Assembly: GCA_963556495.2 (NCBI GenBank)
Contig: OY747716.1
Coordinates: 12,677,571 to 12,741,570 of the forward strand
Direction of reading: 5' to 3'
Length of the DNA: 64,000 nucleotides
DNA from: Valencia hispanica
Taxonomy: Eukaryota > Chordata > Actinopteri > Cyprinodontiformes > Valenciidae
A program made the translations under genes and the position numbers. The number at the start of each line of letters is the position of its first letter. Within the stretch, counting starts at the first letter, position 1. This document shows positions 47,390-57,474 of the stretch, one piece after another. A model generated the notes under the pieces. The model was not told where the DNA came from, made no database searches, and was given only the letters and a program-made list of their open reading frames with translations.

Positions 47390-47620
47390 CACCATGCCTG
47401 GCTCATCTGTACTCGGGGCCCCATGTCCTTTTTAACGTTGCTCGTGTGTGTGTGTGTGTGTGGTTGGGTTGGTGGGGAGGGGGGTATAAATGTGATCATA
47501 CTTTTAAATCTGTGGGGGAGGGATGGGAATGTGGTTTATGTGGTTTCATTTTTAATCTGTAAAGCACTTTGAGTTGCAATCTTTGTATGAAAAGTGCTTA
47601 ATAAATAAAGTTTGATGCAG
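47390..47620 (+). mobile_element. L2-type LINE 3' terminus
   Basis: CGGGGCCCCATGTCCTTTTT, a TG run, GGTATAAATGTGATCATACT and AAAAGTGCTTAATAAATAAA match the last 200 bases of the LINE ending at 12602. No coding part. Confidence 0.75.
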
Positions 47621-48629
47621 CTGGTACCCAAACAGTGTCCTAAACAACAGAACGTGAAGCAGAGGAACGGTAAAGTTTGTGAGCTTCCCTTTTTGATTGA
47701 TTGATTTTATTTACTTCTGCTTCGTCTTAGGTTTGCTGCAAAAACGTGATATCTTTTTTTTAACATGTCTTCATCCCCTAACAGGATGTTGTTACACAAT
47801 TTTGGGCAATGCTTACATGCAACAGTTGCTATGAGAACAGCACAGCTTCTTCTTGGATCTCCTAACATCCTCTCTGCTTCTCTGGTTTATCACCTGCTGG
47901 TTCTAAAACGTCTGCTCCACAATCTGTATTTGGGAGGCCTTCAATAGACTTTAAGTAGAGATGTTTGGTCCAGTTTCTGCAAAACAAAGAAGTTTGGGTC
48001 TGCATTACATTGCCACTTGAATTTAGGACTATCTTAAACCTTAATCCTCTTCCATATGATGGGATTAGATCTACTACGTTTCTTTCAGATCTTCATTTAG
48101 ACAATTTGCAAACCTTTTAGGAACAGCTCATATTTAAACGCTGCCCTTCATTAAAATACCATCTTCATCTTTCTGCATTGACAGCTATAGGACTGGAGCA
48201 GTTAAAGTTCATGCGGTGTCAGAGTTGGACTGAGATGCTTTCTGTAAGCCACGTGTTCTGCCTGATGGGATACAGCAGCTGCCAAGCAGGCCATCAGACA
48301 CTCACTGCCTTCATCTGATCTTTCCCCGTCACACTTTCAAAATAATCCATGGAACAGTTCCATGGATTTGCTCCTGCTTTTGTCTGTAATGGTACATTTT
48401 CTGTAACAAATATCTCATTTAATCATATTCTATAATTCAGGACCTGAGACCTGCTGAAGGTTCCATCTGATAGTTGGAGCTCAGTAGACCCCGGAGTGTT
48501 TTCATCGGAACTTCCGGTTTCCGAGTTCTTGGAATAGAACTGTATCTTCCTTAAATATGAGCTGAAACCATCAAACCCAATTTCCAATATTTCCTAATCT
48601 GATCCCCCTGCCCCTCTCTTCCTCTTCAG
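47621..48629. other. Intron 1, distal part; no recognised elements
   Basis: Apparently unique intronic sequence ending in a pyrimidine-rich tract (CCCCTGCCCCTCTCTTCCTC) and the AG acceptor at 48628-48629. Confidence 0.5.
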
Positions 48630-48902
48630 ACGACATCGCCCACGGGTCCGGGCCGCTCGGACTCGCCGGTCTACACCAACCTCCAGGAGCTGAAGATCTC
48701 CCAGTCCAGCCTGCCGCCCGTCCCCTCTGGCTCCCCGCTCCACATCCTGGGCGACTGGGAGACCCACAAAGACCTGAGTGGCCGGTATTTCTACTACAAC
48801 CGGGCCAGCGGAGAGCGCACCTGGAAGCCGCCGCGCTCTAGGGACACCTGCAGCAGCACCAGCAGCGTCCGAGGAGACAGCCAAGGCACAGCGGAGAGCG
48901 AG
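48630..48902 (+). CDS. arhgap12: ARHGAP12-like, exon 2 (WW domain 1)
   Basis: This is a 91-codon exon, phase 0 at both ends, between CTCTTCAG and GTACAG splice sites. It encodes RSDSPVYTNLQELKISQSSL, then the first WW domain, GDWETHKDLSGRYFYYNRAS and on to RTWKPP, with both signature tryptophans, the aromatic YFYY strand and the final proline pair. A serine-rich tail, SSTSSVRGDSQGTAESE, follows. WW domains bind proline-rich ligands. In ARHGAP12 this part precedes the PH and RhoGAP domains that inactivate Rac1 at junctions and phagosomes (family knowledge). Similarity to vertebrate ARHGAP12 is high by recall; ARHGAP27 is the closest alternative. GC content is far above the flanking introns. 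A minus-strand open frame over the same bases is its shadow. Confidence 0.92.
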
Positions 48903-48944
48903 GTACAGCTTTCATTTATAAAGGATTTATACTGCTTGAACTTT

Positions 48945-50160
48945 TTCCACATTTGGTCACTTTTCAACCACAAACTTGAATGCAGTGTTTTTGGGTTTTA
49001 TGACTAACAAAGTAGGGCATCATTTTGGAGTGGAAGGAAGTTCTACCTGCAGAGGTGATGTGCTGCTCCTGTAACATTAACGAACTTAAAGTTTCTCTGT
49101 TACTCAGATTGGTTTGAGGGGAAACAAACAATACTAATAAATAGGGGTGTAACGGCACACAGAAATCACGGTTCGGCACGTTTTTGGTACATTTATAATC
49201 AAGAAAAATAAATTCAAATGTTCACTTTGATCAGCATTAAGCAAATAACCTTATTTCCTGAATTCTTTCCTTTCAATTCCTGATTAATTATATTTTATTA
49301 TGTTCTATAACATAGAAGTATAGAACTGATTTAGATTGGATTGGATACAAAAAACAAATAATATAATACAAGCAGACATGGCCCTTCTCATCAACAGGGA
49401 TTCCACCGACTTGCGTTTTATCCAAAATAAGGCATTTTATAGTTGATTGGATGCTACTGGTAGCCATGTTGGTCAGTGATGTTTCCATTCAGTTTGATAT
49501 TGTTTCAGGTGAGTCATTCAGTCCAGTGCAGAGCGTGTGATGGACCTTATTGCTGCTGAAAGATGCATTCACTGACAAAGTTCTGGTTCGGTCCATATTT
49601 CTTTTTCTACTGTAGCTGCATGAGAAACCATTAATGTTCCCAAATAGCAGAATTTAGTGATAGCTGGGAGTCATTTCTGGATTAGTTTTGGTGTCAAATC
49701 CACTGTTACACCCCTACTAATAAAGTAATGCTAAAAATCAATTTGCAACCTTAAATGACATGCAGTTATTCTACAACATCAGTTATTCCCAATGGTATTT
49801 AAAGGAGGACTTGAATTTATTTCTATACGAAAATGGCCAATCCCTGTAAGAGCAGCAGAGGCCCATCATCTGTGAAACATGGTGGTGGCAGTATCATGCT
49901 GTGGGCATACTGGAATAGAGCAGGGACAGGTTCAGTGGCTGGATGGATGGAGGAAAAACCCTATTGGAGGCTGCAGAAGATGTGGGACTGAGGTGGAGGT
50001 TCCACCCTAAACATCCAGCTTGAGCTACAATAGAATGGTTTACAAAAGCACACCACACTTTTTAGATTTGTGGAAACATCTCATACTAACGTATAATTGT
50101 CAATTTATTACACATTTCCTGCACATACATAAAAGTTTGTGGTTGTAATGTGACAAATGT
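48945..50160 (+). mobile_element. Tc1-like transposon relic in intron 2
   Basis: The left side has TTTTTCCACATTTGGTCAC and AACTTGAATGCAGTG, typical of a fish Tc1 terminal region. After a nested element (49143-49737) the text resumes with TGAAACATGGTGGTGGCAGT (49873), which encodes the conserved HGGGS-type block. It ends near 50155 with TTTGTGGTTGTAATGTGACAAA, roughly inverse to the left end. The reading frame is destroyed. Confidence 0.6.
49143..49737. mobile_element. Nonautonomous DNA element with GGGGTGTAAC ends, nested
   Basis: The left end AGGGGTGTAACGGCACAC and the right end CACTGTTACACCCCTACT form an imperfect terminal inverted repeat. The length is about 595 bp with no transposase frame. 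Internal blocks are reverse complements of 34960-35270. The flanks AATAAATA (left) and AATAAAG (right) hint at a target duplication, but this is not certain. Confidence 0.65.
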
Positions 50161-50603
50161 GAGTTAAGAATTGCCATGTTTATATATCAGAGACACATAT
50201 CACTTGTAGACAAAGTGTTGTTCTGTGTCCAGATGAAAACACTGTGGTGAAGCTTCAGTGCACCTCAGTCTCATAAAATGCTCTGTGGTTACTGAATGGG
50301 GGAAACAAGAGTACCTTTGATGTGGGGAAATTGTGGCTTCCTGTCAGGTTGTTCATCCAACAGTGCCCCCATGTGGCGCTATCCCGCACTGCAGCGATAT
50401 TTCACTTACAGGAGGTTTTAAATCAAGCAGCTATGATTCTCTGACCACTGACATGAGAATTAAAGATTATCTTTCACCTTCGTGTCTAAAAATAAAGCAT
50501 TCACCTCTTGTTTCAGTTACCATTTACCCTCTCCTCTTGTTTGGGTTTTATTTGTAAACAACTCTGTTGCTTCCCTCTTCGTCTTTTCCTTCATCCTCCT
50601 CAG

Positions 50604-50744
50604 CCGCTATCCTCGGAGGAAAACTGCCACAGCACCCATTCCAGCCAGTCGGACAGCCAGTATGGATCGCCCCCTAGAGGCTGGTCAGAGGAGCTGGACG
50701 AACACGGACACACTCTCTACGTGTCTGAATACACACAGGAGAAG
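50604..50744 (+). CDS. arhgap12: ARHGAP12-like, exon 3 (linker and degenerate WW-like stretch)
   Basis: A 47-codon exon, phase 0 at both ends, between CCTCAG and GTGGGA. It encodes PLSSEENCHSTHSSQSDSQY, then GSPPRGWSEELDEHGHTLYV and SEYTQEK. The segment GWSEELDEHGHTLYVSEYT looks like a WW domain with only the first half of its signature, so it may be vestigial. The serine-rich first part is a likely phosphorylation region (inference). The sequence closely resembles the corresponding ARHGAP12 exon. Because it is symmetric, skipping would keep frame but remove only this stretch. The intron after it is only 77 bases. Confidence 0.92.
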
Positions 50745-50821
50745 GTGGGAAGTGGTTCCACATGCTGAGTTAGCTTGCTCTGTTGCCGCTTCAGGATGCT
50801 GAGCGGTGTTTGTGTCCGCAG

Positions 50822-50902
50822 TGGATCAAACATGTGGACGAACAAGGCCGACCGTACTACTACAGCGTGGATGGGTCCAGGTCAGAGTGGGAGCTGCCAA
50901 AG
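50822..50902 (+). CDS. arhgap12: ARHGAP12-like, exon 4 (WW domain 2)
   Basis: A 27-codon exon between GTCCGCAG and GTGAGA, phase 0 at both ends. It encodes WIKHVDEQGRPYYYSVDGSR and then SEWELPK. The first codon is the first signature tryptophan of the WW domain, YYY forms the middle strand, and the second tryptophan and the proline are in SEWELPK. The domain is therefore almost confined to one small exon. It should bind proline-containing ligands like its family members. The match to ARHGAP12 WW2 is very close by recall. Confidence 0.93.
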
Positions 50903-51318
50903 GTGAGATTATCTCGTTAGCGTCTCTTCCTGTCAATTAAAGCAACTGTTACATCAGCTAACACCAGACATTATCCTCGTCCTCCTGCTGGCATGGTACC
51001 TTTTAGAGCATTGTAATAGGATGAAGGTTTAAAGTTCACAGAAACAGGTTTGGGTTAGACTATTTGTGTCTTCACTCCTACTAATCTGGAGGCTCCAGAG
51101 CGCATTTAGTAGAGCTTGTGATTCCAAACAGAGTTGCCAAACAGAGTAAAGCGATCCATGAAGTGCACGATACTCCATCCCTGTAGATAAGGATGCTCGC
51201 CGGATCTCTGTCTAATGCTGCTGTGGTTAGTTAGAGGAGAGGTAAGGTGGCTAGGACTTTCTGAAGGAGCTGCTGTGATCGTTCGGTGAGCTGTAAACTC
51301 TCTTCTACACCCCCGCAG

Positions 51319-51441
51319 TACAACATCTCCCCCCAGTCCGGAGAAGTTCCCAAGAGTCGGAGTTTGGAGAGGAAGCAGCCAGATCCCATCGTGCTCACCA
51401 AGTGGAGGCACAGCACCTACGTCCTAGACCTTAACGACAAG
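51319..51441 (+). CDS. arhgap12: ARHGAP12-like, exon 5 (linker)
   Basis: A 41-codon exon between CCCCGCAG and GTACGT, phase 0 at both ends. It encodes YNISPQSGEVPKSRSLERKQ, then PDPIVLTKWRHSTYVLDLND and a final K. The KSRSLER stretch is basic and could be a phosphorylation or 14-3-3-type site, which is inference only. PIVLTKWRHST is a block shared with ARHGAP12 by recall. It links the WW and PH regions. Intron 5 after it is 3.85 kb and carries the nearly intact Tc1-like element. Confidence 0.9.
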
Positions 51442-52042
51442 GTACGTGAGGGGACCACCCCAGGGTGGGGGTTGGTGTGGCTGTAATGGAAATTCTCCAT
51501 GAATGCCTGTATTGCCTGCCTCAGTGTGAGTAATGACAGTTAGGGGAGGTGTTAGTGAGAGGAGCTGTGGTAGTTTGATACTATATACCGTTTGTGTCTT
51601 CCTGGGCAGAGCAGGAATGTCCACGCAAAACGCTGTCCTCCGTGTTAATTAACAAGCTGTATTAAATTCTCAAAAGACTGAAGGAATCTGTTCTTATCCT
51701 TTTAAGAAATTTCCACAACAGTAGCAAAGGGTCCAAATCTGAGCTAAGTAAAAATGGAGACTGTAGCTGATGGGCTCTTTGGAAGTCAATGATGGTGGAC
51801 GCGGTCATCATGTGAAATGTGCAAAAGTTTAAAAAGAAGGAAAAAGTGTCCTGTGGTCTTAACAGAAAACAAACAGGACTTAGTGGAACATCGCGTTCCA
51901 CTAAGTGTTTGAAGTATGCTTATGTTTTCATAAGAAAGGATCAACCAACCACCTGGTTGAGACATTTCAATGTCCCCAAGTGGTCAGGTAATTATTAGCT
52001 GAATCAGTGAGACGGTAAGGAGACCATAGGTTTAGCTTTCAG
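51442..52042. other. Intron 5, proximal part; no recognised element
   Basis: Apparently unique intronic sequence. Minus-strand open frames (51424-51624, 51662-51901) lack any motif. Confidence 0.45.
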
Positions 52043-52440
52043 TTTCAATTCAATTCCGTTTTTTCATATAGCGCTGATTCACAACAGACACAAGTTTTCT
52101 ATTTAAGGAATCCCAGCAGATTGCATCGAGTCATTGACTTGCAGTTGTGCCTAGTTTTCAACCATGTCACATCCTGCTGTGATCTTGATACGGAGTCATT
52201 TCTGCAACATTTCAGTCATAGCTGCATATAGTTTCTGACCGACCAGTCACCATTCAGAACCAATCAGTCATTTAGTCCGATTCTACAACAGTGCATCTCC
52301 ACAGCTAATACAGACTGCTTAAGAGTGGCAGATAGCCAAAAAATAACATTAACACATTTTCACTTCAGTTCAGTTTATTTGACCCTGATTCACAACAAAT
52401 GTGACCTTAAGCTACTTTGATCTGATCCAGCTTAGTCAAT
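52043..52440 (-). mobile_element. LINE 3' tail fragments, minus strand
   Basis: TTCAATTCCGTTTTTTCATA with GCGCTGATTCACAACAGACA and GGAATCCCAGCAGATTGCAT (52050-52125) is the complement of the LINE terminus at 39371-39632. A second, more eroded tail-like piece (CAGTTCAGTTTATTTGACCC) is at 52367. No coding part. Confidence 0.6.
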
Positions 52441-52745
52441 TTAATCCAGTCTTACAGACTTATTCAGGGATGCACAATATATCGGCTTCGATATCGGCCG
52501 ATGTTAGTCTCTTTTTAACATATCGGTATCAGTCTGATTAAAACTGGGCCGATATTAACAACCAATGTTTATTTCCATCTTGTTGACGTTTGTTTCATGG
52601 GGGTGACAGGTTGGCCATGTGGTATTAGTTTGGTCATGTGATAGTAATGCAGTGCAGGATTATGGGGTGTTTAATTTAAGCAGAGAACAAATGTAAGCTG
52701 TGTGATCGCTTTCAAGTGATGCCGAAAGGGTAGGGGAACATAATA

Positions 52746-54246
52746 TAAACTCAGCAAAAAAAGAAACGTCCTCTGACTTTCAACTGTTTTTACTTTCAGT
52801 AAACTTAATGTGTGTAAATATTTGTATGAACACTAAAAGAGTCAACACCATAAGACATAAACTAAAAATGTTTCACAGACATGTGACTAACGGAAATAGA
52901 ATAATGTGTCCTTGAATGAAGGGAGGCTCAAAATCAAAAGTACCAGTCAGTATCTGGTGTGGCCACCAGCTGCTTGAAGTGCTGCAGTGCATCTCCTCCT
53001 CATGGACTGGACCAGATTTGTCAGTTCTTGCTGTGAGATGTTACCCCACTCTTCCACCAAGGCACTTGCAAGTTCCTGGACATTTCTGGGGGGAATGGCC
53101 CTAGCCCTCACCCTGCGATCCAACAGGTACCAGACGTGCTCAATGGGATTGAGATCCAGGCTCTTCGCTGGCCATGGCAGAACACGGACATTGCTGTCAT
53201 GCAGAAACTCACGCACAGAACGACCAGTATGGCTGGTGGCATTGTCCTGCTGGAGGATCATGTCCGGATGAGCATGCATAAAGGGTACCACATGAGGGAG
53301 GAGGATGTCTTCCCTGTACCGCAAGGCATTGAGATTGCCTTCAATGACAACAAGCTCAGTCCGACGGTGATGTGATATACCGCCCCAGACCATGACGGAC
53401 CCCCCCACCTCCAAATCGATCCCGCTCCAGGGTACAGGCCTCGGTGTAACGCTCATTCCTTCGACGATAACCACGAATCCATCCATCACCCCTGGTGAGA
53501 CAAAACCGTGACTCATCAATGAAGAGCACTTTTTTCCACTCCTGTCTGGTCCAGCGAAGGTGGGTTTGTGCCCATAGGCGGCGTTGTTGCTGGTGATGTC
53601 TGGTAAGGACCTGCCTTACAACAGGCCTACAAGCCCTCAGTCCAGCCTCTCCCAGCCTATTGTGGACAGTCTGAGCACTGATGGAGGGATTGTGTGTTCC
53701 TGGTGTGACTCGGGCAGTTGTTGTGGCCATCCTGTACCTGTCACGCAGGTGTGATATTCGGATGTACCGATCCTGTGCAGGTGTTGTTACACGTGGTCTT
53801 CCACTGCGAGGATGATCAGCTGTCCTTCCTGTCTCCCTGTAGCGCTGTCTTAGGCGTCTCACAGTGCGGACATGGCAATTTATTGCCCTAGCCACATCAG
53901 CAGTCCTCATGCCTCCCTGCAGCATTACTAATGCACGTTAACGCAGATGAGCAGGGACCCTGGGCATCTTTCTTTGGGTGTTTTTCACAGTCTGTAGACA
54001 AGTCTCTTTAGTGTCCTGCGTTTTTGAACTGTGACCTTAAATGCCTACTTTCTGTAAGCTGTTAAGGTCTTAACGACCATTCCACAGGTGCATGTTGATT
54101 AATTGATTATGGTTAATTGAACATGCATGGAAAACATTGTTTAAACCCTTTACAATGAAGATCTGTAAAGTTATTTGGATTTTTACAGCATTATTGTTGA
54201 AATACACAGTCCTGAAAAAGGGACGTTTCTTTTTTTGCTGAGTTTA
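52746..54246 (-). mobile_element. Nearly full-length Tc1-like transposon (about 1.5 kb)
   Basis: Terminal inverted repeats TAAACTCAGCAAAAAAAGAA (52746) and TTCTTTTTTTGCTGAGTTTA (to 54246) are perfect over at least 26 bases. They are flanked by TA target duplications at 52744-52745 and 54247-54248. The element carries a broken transposase on the minus strand. Perfect ends and a mostly readable gene imply recent activity in this lineage. It lies in intron 5 of the ARHGAP12-like gene, antisense to it. Confidence 0.93.
52947..53967 (-). pseudogene. Tc1-like transposase, broken
   Basis: A cut-and-paste DDE transposase for this element. The likely ATG is at 53967-53965 (MPRVPAHLR), followed by a TAA at 53940-53938. 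The frame then resumes at MLQGGMRTADVARAINCHVR, an N-terminal paired-like helix-turn-helix DNA-binding region. Next come GRPRV (AT-hook-like, about residue 40 of that frame), FIDESRF with the first catalytic Asp, QQDNATSHTG with the second, and SLDLNPIEHVW with the catalytic Glu. There are 34 residues between the second Asp and the Glu, which is the DD34E signature of Tc1. A frame change lies at a seven-base C run (53400-53406 on the plus strand). With a stop and a frameshift it is probably inactive, unless the run length is a sequencing error. Confidence 0.93.
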
Positions 54247-54504
54247 TATGACGTTGGTAAATATCGGTTATCAGCCATAACAGCAGTATTAATATCTGAT
54301 ATAGATATTGGCCCAGATTTTCATATCGATGCATCCGTAAAAAAAAACAATAGACCCAGGGTCTGTTTATCACTCTGATTGGTGAGAAGTTTTCCATCCA
54401 GGTTGATTCGATTGAGTCATTAACTTTGCAGCCATCGCTCATGCTGAGAATGAACGTAGCAACAGTTGAAAGGAAAACTCTGGTGAAATCACAAGGTGGA
54501 ACCT

Positions 54505-54980
54505 TGCTCACTCAGTACGTTTACATGTCCATCTAAATCAAGCTAATGGCAATAATCGAGCTAATACCTTAACTAGAATGGGAGCCTTTATCCCAGTTTA
54601 CATGTCACTCAGAAAATTGAATTATTGAATGAAGTGCGTTCGACTCTGTGAGGTCAGGGGACGACATGTGCCCTTTCACGTTTAGCGTTCTTCCGGTTGG
54701 CCTAAAGTCACACAGATGGTAAACAAATGCTGGCAGTAGTGAAGCAGACGGAGTAAAAGCAGGATATTCACAGTGAGCAAAGAAATGGATGATAGCAATG
54801 CTAAAATGGCTCAAATATGGAGAGAGAGAAAATCAGCCAGTGTGGAAATTCTGTCGAAACACCACCCAAACCTGTTTTTGTTGCTGTTCTCCTTCAAATT
54901 CTGGGGGTTTATTCCTGAGCGACACAAGAAATAATCCCATCCTTCTCCTGCAGGTTTTTTAGAAACTTGGTACCGCTTGG
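54505..54980. mobile_element. Nonautonomous element, GAATGAAGTGCGTTC family, copy 2
   Basis: TGGGAGCCTTTATCCCAGTT, then GAATTATTGAATGAAGTGCG, then TTCACGTTTAGCGTTCTTCC match 40355-40460 in order. Borders are approximate and no frame is present. Confidence 0.5.
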
Positions 54981-55292
54981 AGCCCGTTCAGTCCAACAGT
55001 TCCTTCATTCTGATTCGGTGTCATTCAGAACAAATATCTGTGCAGGTTGCATTCATGCTGCTGTTCCCTGAAGTAAACATGTGTGACTTGTGTAATAAAG
55101 CCATAAACAGATTTTTCATCATCATCTCTCTCCTAATTAAAATTTTTTCACTTGTAGTCCTAACCTGCCTTTTCTGTACCCCAAATAACAAGACGCCATG
55201 GTGCTCTTCCTGGTTTTCTCCTCCTCACTAACGTCAGACTGTTGCTGCTAGTTTTGTTTAGCCTCTCATAATGTTGTGCCTTGTGTTGGTAG

Positions 55293-55367
55293 GAGTGTGC
55301 TTCGGCGCCCAAGCAGAGCTCTCCAGACTCTGACTCCTGCCCATCATCTCCTAAGCACCTTTCAACC
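55293..55367 (+). CDS. arhgap12: ARHGAP12-like, exon 6 (25-codon serine/proline linker)
   Basis: A 25-codon exon between GTTGGTAG and GTTAGT, phase 0 at both ends. It encodes ECASAPKQSSPDSDSCPSSP and then KHLST. It is unstructured and rich in SP dipeptides, so a regulatory linker is likely. By recall, ARHGAP12 has an equivalent exon with a similar SSPSSPKH core. The purine-interrupted acceptor tract and the nonconsensus donor GTTAGT suggest an optional exon, which would keep the frame if skipped. Reading through the donor would add about 37 codons before a stop. Confidence 0.82.
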
Positions 55368-56265
55368 GTTAGTATCCCCGCTCTCGCAGCACTCTGCATC
55401 AACTCTCACTGCTCGCTCTCTCTCCTCTGCTGCATCCAGGCTAACACCCCCGAGCAGCGTCGCCATCTTTTAATCAGATAATCGCTCCTTTGAATCCAAA
55501 CGAGTGAGAAGTTCTTTGAGAAAGGATTCATGAGAAACACCTACAGCGGCCCCTACAGATTTTTTTTCTGATTTTGCTTTTCTGTCACACTTCAAAGTTG
55601 TCATCTAACTTAGTTTAGCATCAAGACAAAGATAACCTGAGTAAATACAGACGGCAGGAGAAAAAGCTATCCAAACTACCATGGCCCTATGAGACAGTAG
55701 TTGGCTTTAAAGACAGATTCTAAGTCAAGTACATTCCAGTTGATCCTATCTACCAAACCATGCGGTCAAGTTCAGTTTATTATTCAGATTGGCTAAAGGT
55801 TTTCTATCTAAGGAAAGCCAGCAGATTGCATTCAATCACTAAGATCAGTTCCATTGGCACAGATTTATTTGAAAATGATTTCATCAGACAGACACAAATA
55901 TATAACTATGTTCAAATTCTGGTATTTTGAAGAGTACAATGAAAATAAAGTAAATATAATTACAAAATAACACCTTTGAATCAGAAGAAAGCCTTTTTCG
56001 GATAAAACATTTCAGCATAAAACTTAGATAGGTAAATGTATATGTTAGGTCAAAGTGCTTCCAGTGATAATATATAGTATTGACTGTATATTCAATTGAT
56101 CTCCCCTTGGCTTAGTGGTTAGAAAATAACATTAGAAACAAAGCTTGTGTGCCAACAAGAGGTCTCACTTTAATATAAACTTTACACTTGTGTCCTTGTC
56201 TGGTGCTTTTTTGGATAAAACATGTTTTTGTTTCAGTTCAATTACTGGCAGTAGGTAGAGTATCC
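55368..56265. other. Intron 6, proximal part
   Basis: Contains an eroded LINE tail on the minus strand (TCTATCTAAGGAAAGCCAGC near 55804, compare 52103). The rest is AT-rich with no element I recognise. Confidence 0.4.
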
Positions 56266-57400
56266 AGAAATTTTACTCAAGAGTAGTGATAAATTATAAT
56301 GGTATTACTCAAGTAAAAGTAAAAATCTACGGTGCAGTACAACTACTCCTAAAATTACATTTTATCCAAAAAACTAAAGTGAATATAACTGAGTATTTGT
56401 AACTAGTTACTCCTAGCAGTTGTGGGTTGACCGCCCACTGTTGGAAAGCTCCACTAATGTTCACTGTCTTCAACAATTGTTAATTTAGGTTTTCATTGTT
56501 ATTCACTGGAGTAGCCAAAGAATTGTACTCAAGTAGGAGCAGGACAACTTCCGTATATTTTTACTCAAGGTAAAGTAAAAAGTTGCCATCCAAGAAATTA
56601 CTCTAGTAAAAAAGTATTTAGTATAGAGGCTACTTAAAGGTCTCGTTCACTAAGAAACCATGTAATACTTGTTTTTAAAATATGATCGGTCACTATGAGT
56701 TGCATATGCATGCTGCATGTGAACATTTTCTTCAACCCCCTTTGCCTGCATTAGCCACAGAAAGGAAATACGAGCGAGTTAAAAAAGCCATTCTCTTCCA
56801 CGTCACAGAGAAAATTAGTATTCATGGCCTACCTTGGCTTGTGACCGCCCACGGGAAAGCTGTAATGATTTTTGTGGCCAGGAGAGCACAGAGACTACGG
56901 ACTAGCATCTCTAGCGACTAGCATCTCTGCTAGTAGAAGCTAACAGTTAGCATCTCCACAACATGCCTGAACACATTTGGTCTTGTGTCATCTACCCAAA
57001 TAACACATCAGTGTTGCATTGTTTTACCCAAGAAAGAAAAGCTGAGGAAGAAACTGTTGGAATTTGTCTTTGGACAACACCAGCAAAGTAAGTTAGTTAT
57101 TTGTTCGAAGGCAGCATAAGAGTTGCATTGCTGTTAGCCAATCAGAAGCGACATGTTTGCATATCATGAATATTAATGAGTAAGACTTGTAATCCTGTTG
57201 TTTACCTCCACCCACTCCTCCAACAAACTTCAACCTCCTGAAAAAGCAGCGCAACAGCATTTTTTCCACAGAAAACGACTCACAACGCAATTTATTCAAA
57301 TAAGAGACCACAGCAAAGTTATTGAAAAAAATGAGTGAAGGAGACCTTTAAGTACTGTGTAAATGATCGTAGAATCTGACTTAATATTTTACAACAATGT
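56266..57400. repeat. ACTCAAGTAAAAGTAAA repeat, split by an inserted element
   Basis: ATTACTCAAGTAAAAGTAAA (56303), TTTACTCAAGGTAAAGTAAA (56560) and ACTCTAGTAAAAAAGTATTT (56601) belong to a common fish dispersed repeat. Its continuation, TACTGTGTAAATGATCG, resumes after the inserted element at 57353. Confidence 0.55.
56633..57352. mobile_element. Nonautonomous TIR element (CTTAAAGGTCTC ends), nested
   Basis: The left end CTTAAAGGTCTCGTTCACT and the right end GAGTGAAGGAGACCTTTAAG are inverted with one mismatch over 18 bases, and TA is present on both sides. It is 720 bp with no transposase. Internal CATATCATGAATATTAATGA (57162) and GAGTTGCATATGCATG (56697) recur as fragments at 25.1 and 29.4 kb. 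Confidence 0.7.
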
Positions 57401-57474
57401 CATCAAACTGATTTTAAAGACTAAAGTGTAAAAGAATACACAAATAACATAATTTTAAAACAGCGTATTAAGGC

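Larger units (their letters stand above)
52468..54336. mobile_element. GGATGCA terminal-inverted-repeat element, split by a Tc1 transposon
   Basis: The left end GGATGCACAATATATCGGC and the right end TTTTCATATCGATGCATCC are inverse. Removing the Tc1-like element and one TA leaves about 366 bases, which compares with the 349-base uninterrupted relative at 7614-7962. Noncoding. Confidence 0.7.

Noticed and set aside
48594..48884. 96-codon minus-strand frame
   Set aside because: It is the antisense shadow of GC-rich exon 2, which has family homology and splice sites on the plus strand.
53136..53375. Plus-strand frames over the Tc1 transposase
   Set aside because: They are antisense shadows of the transposase, which carries the catalytic motifs on the minus strand.
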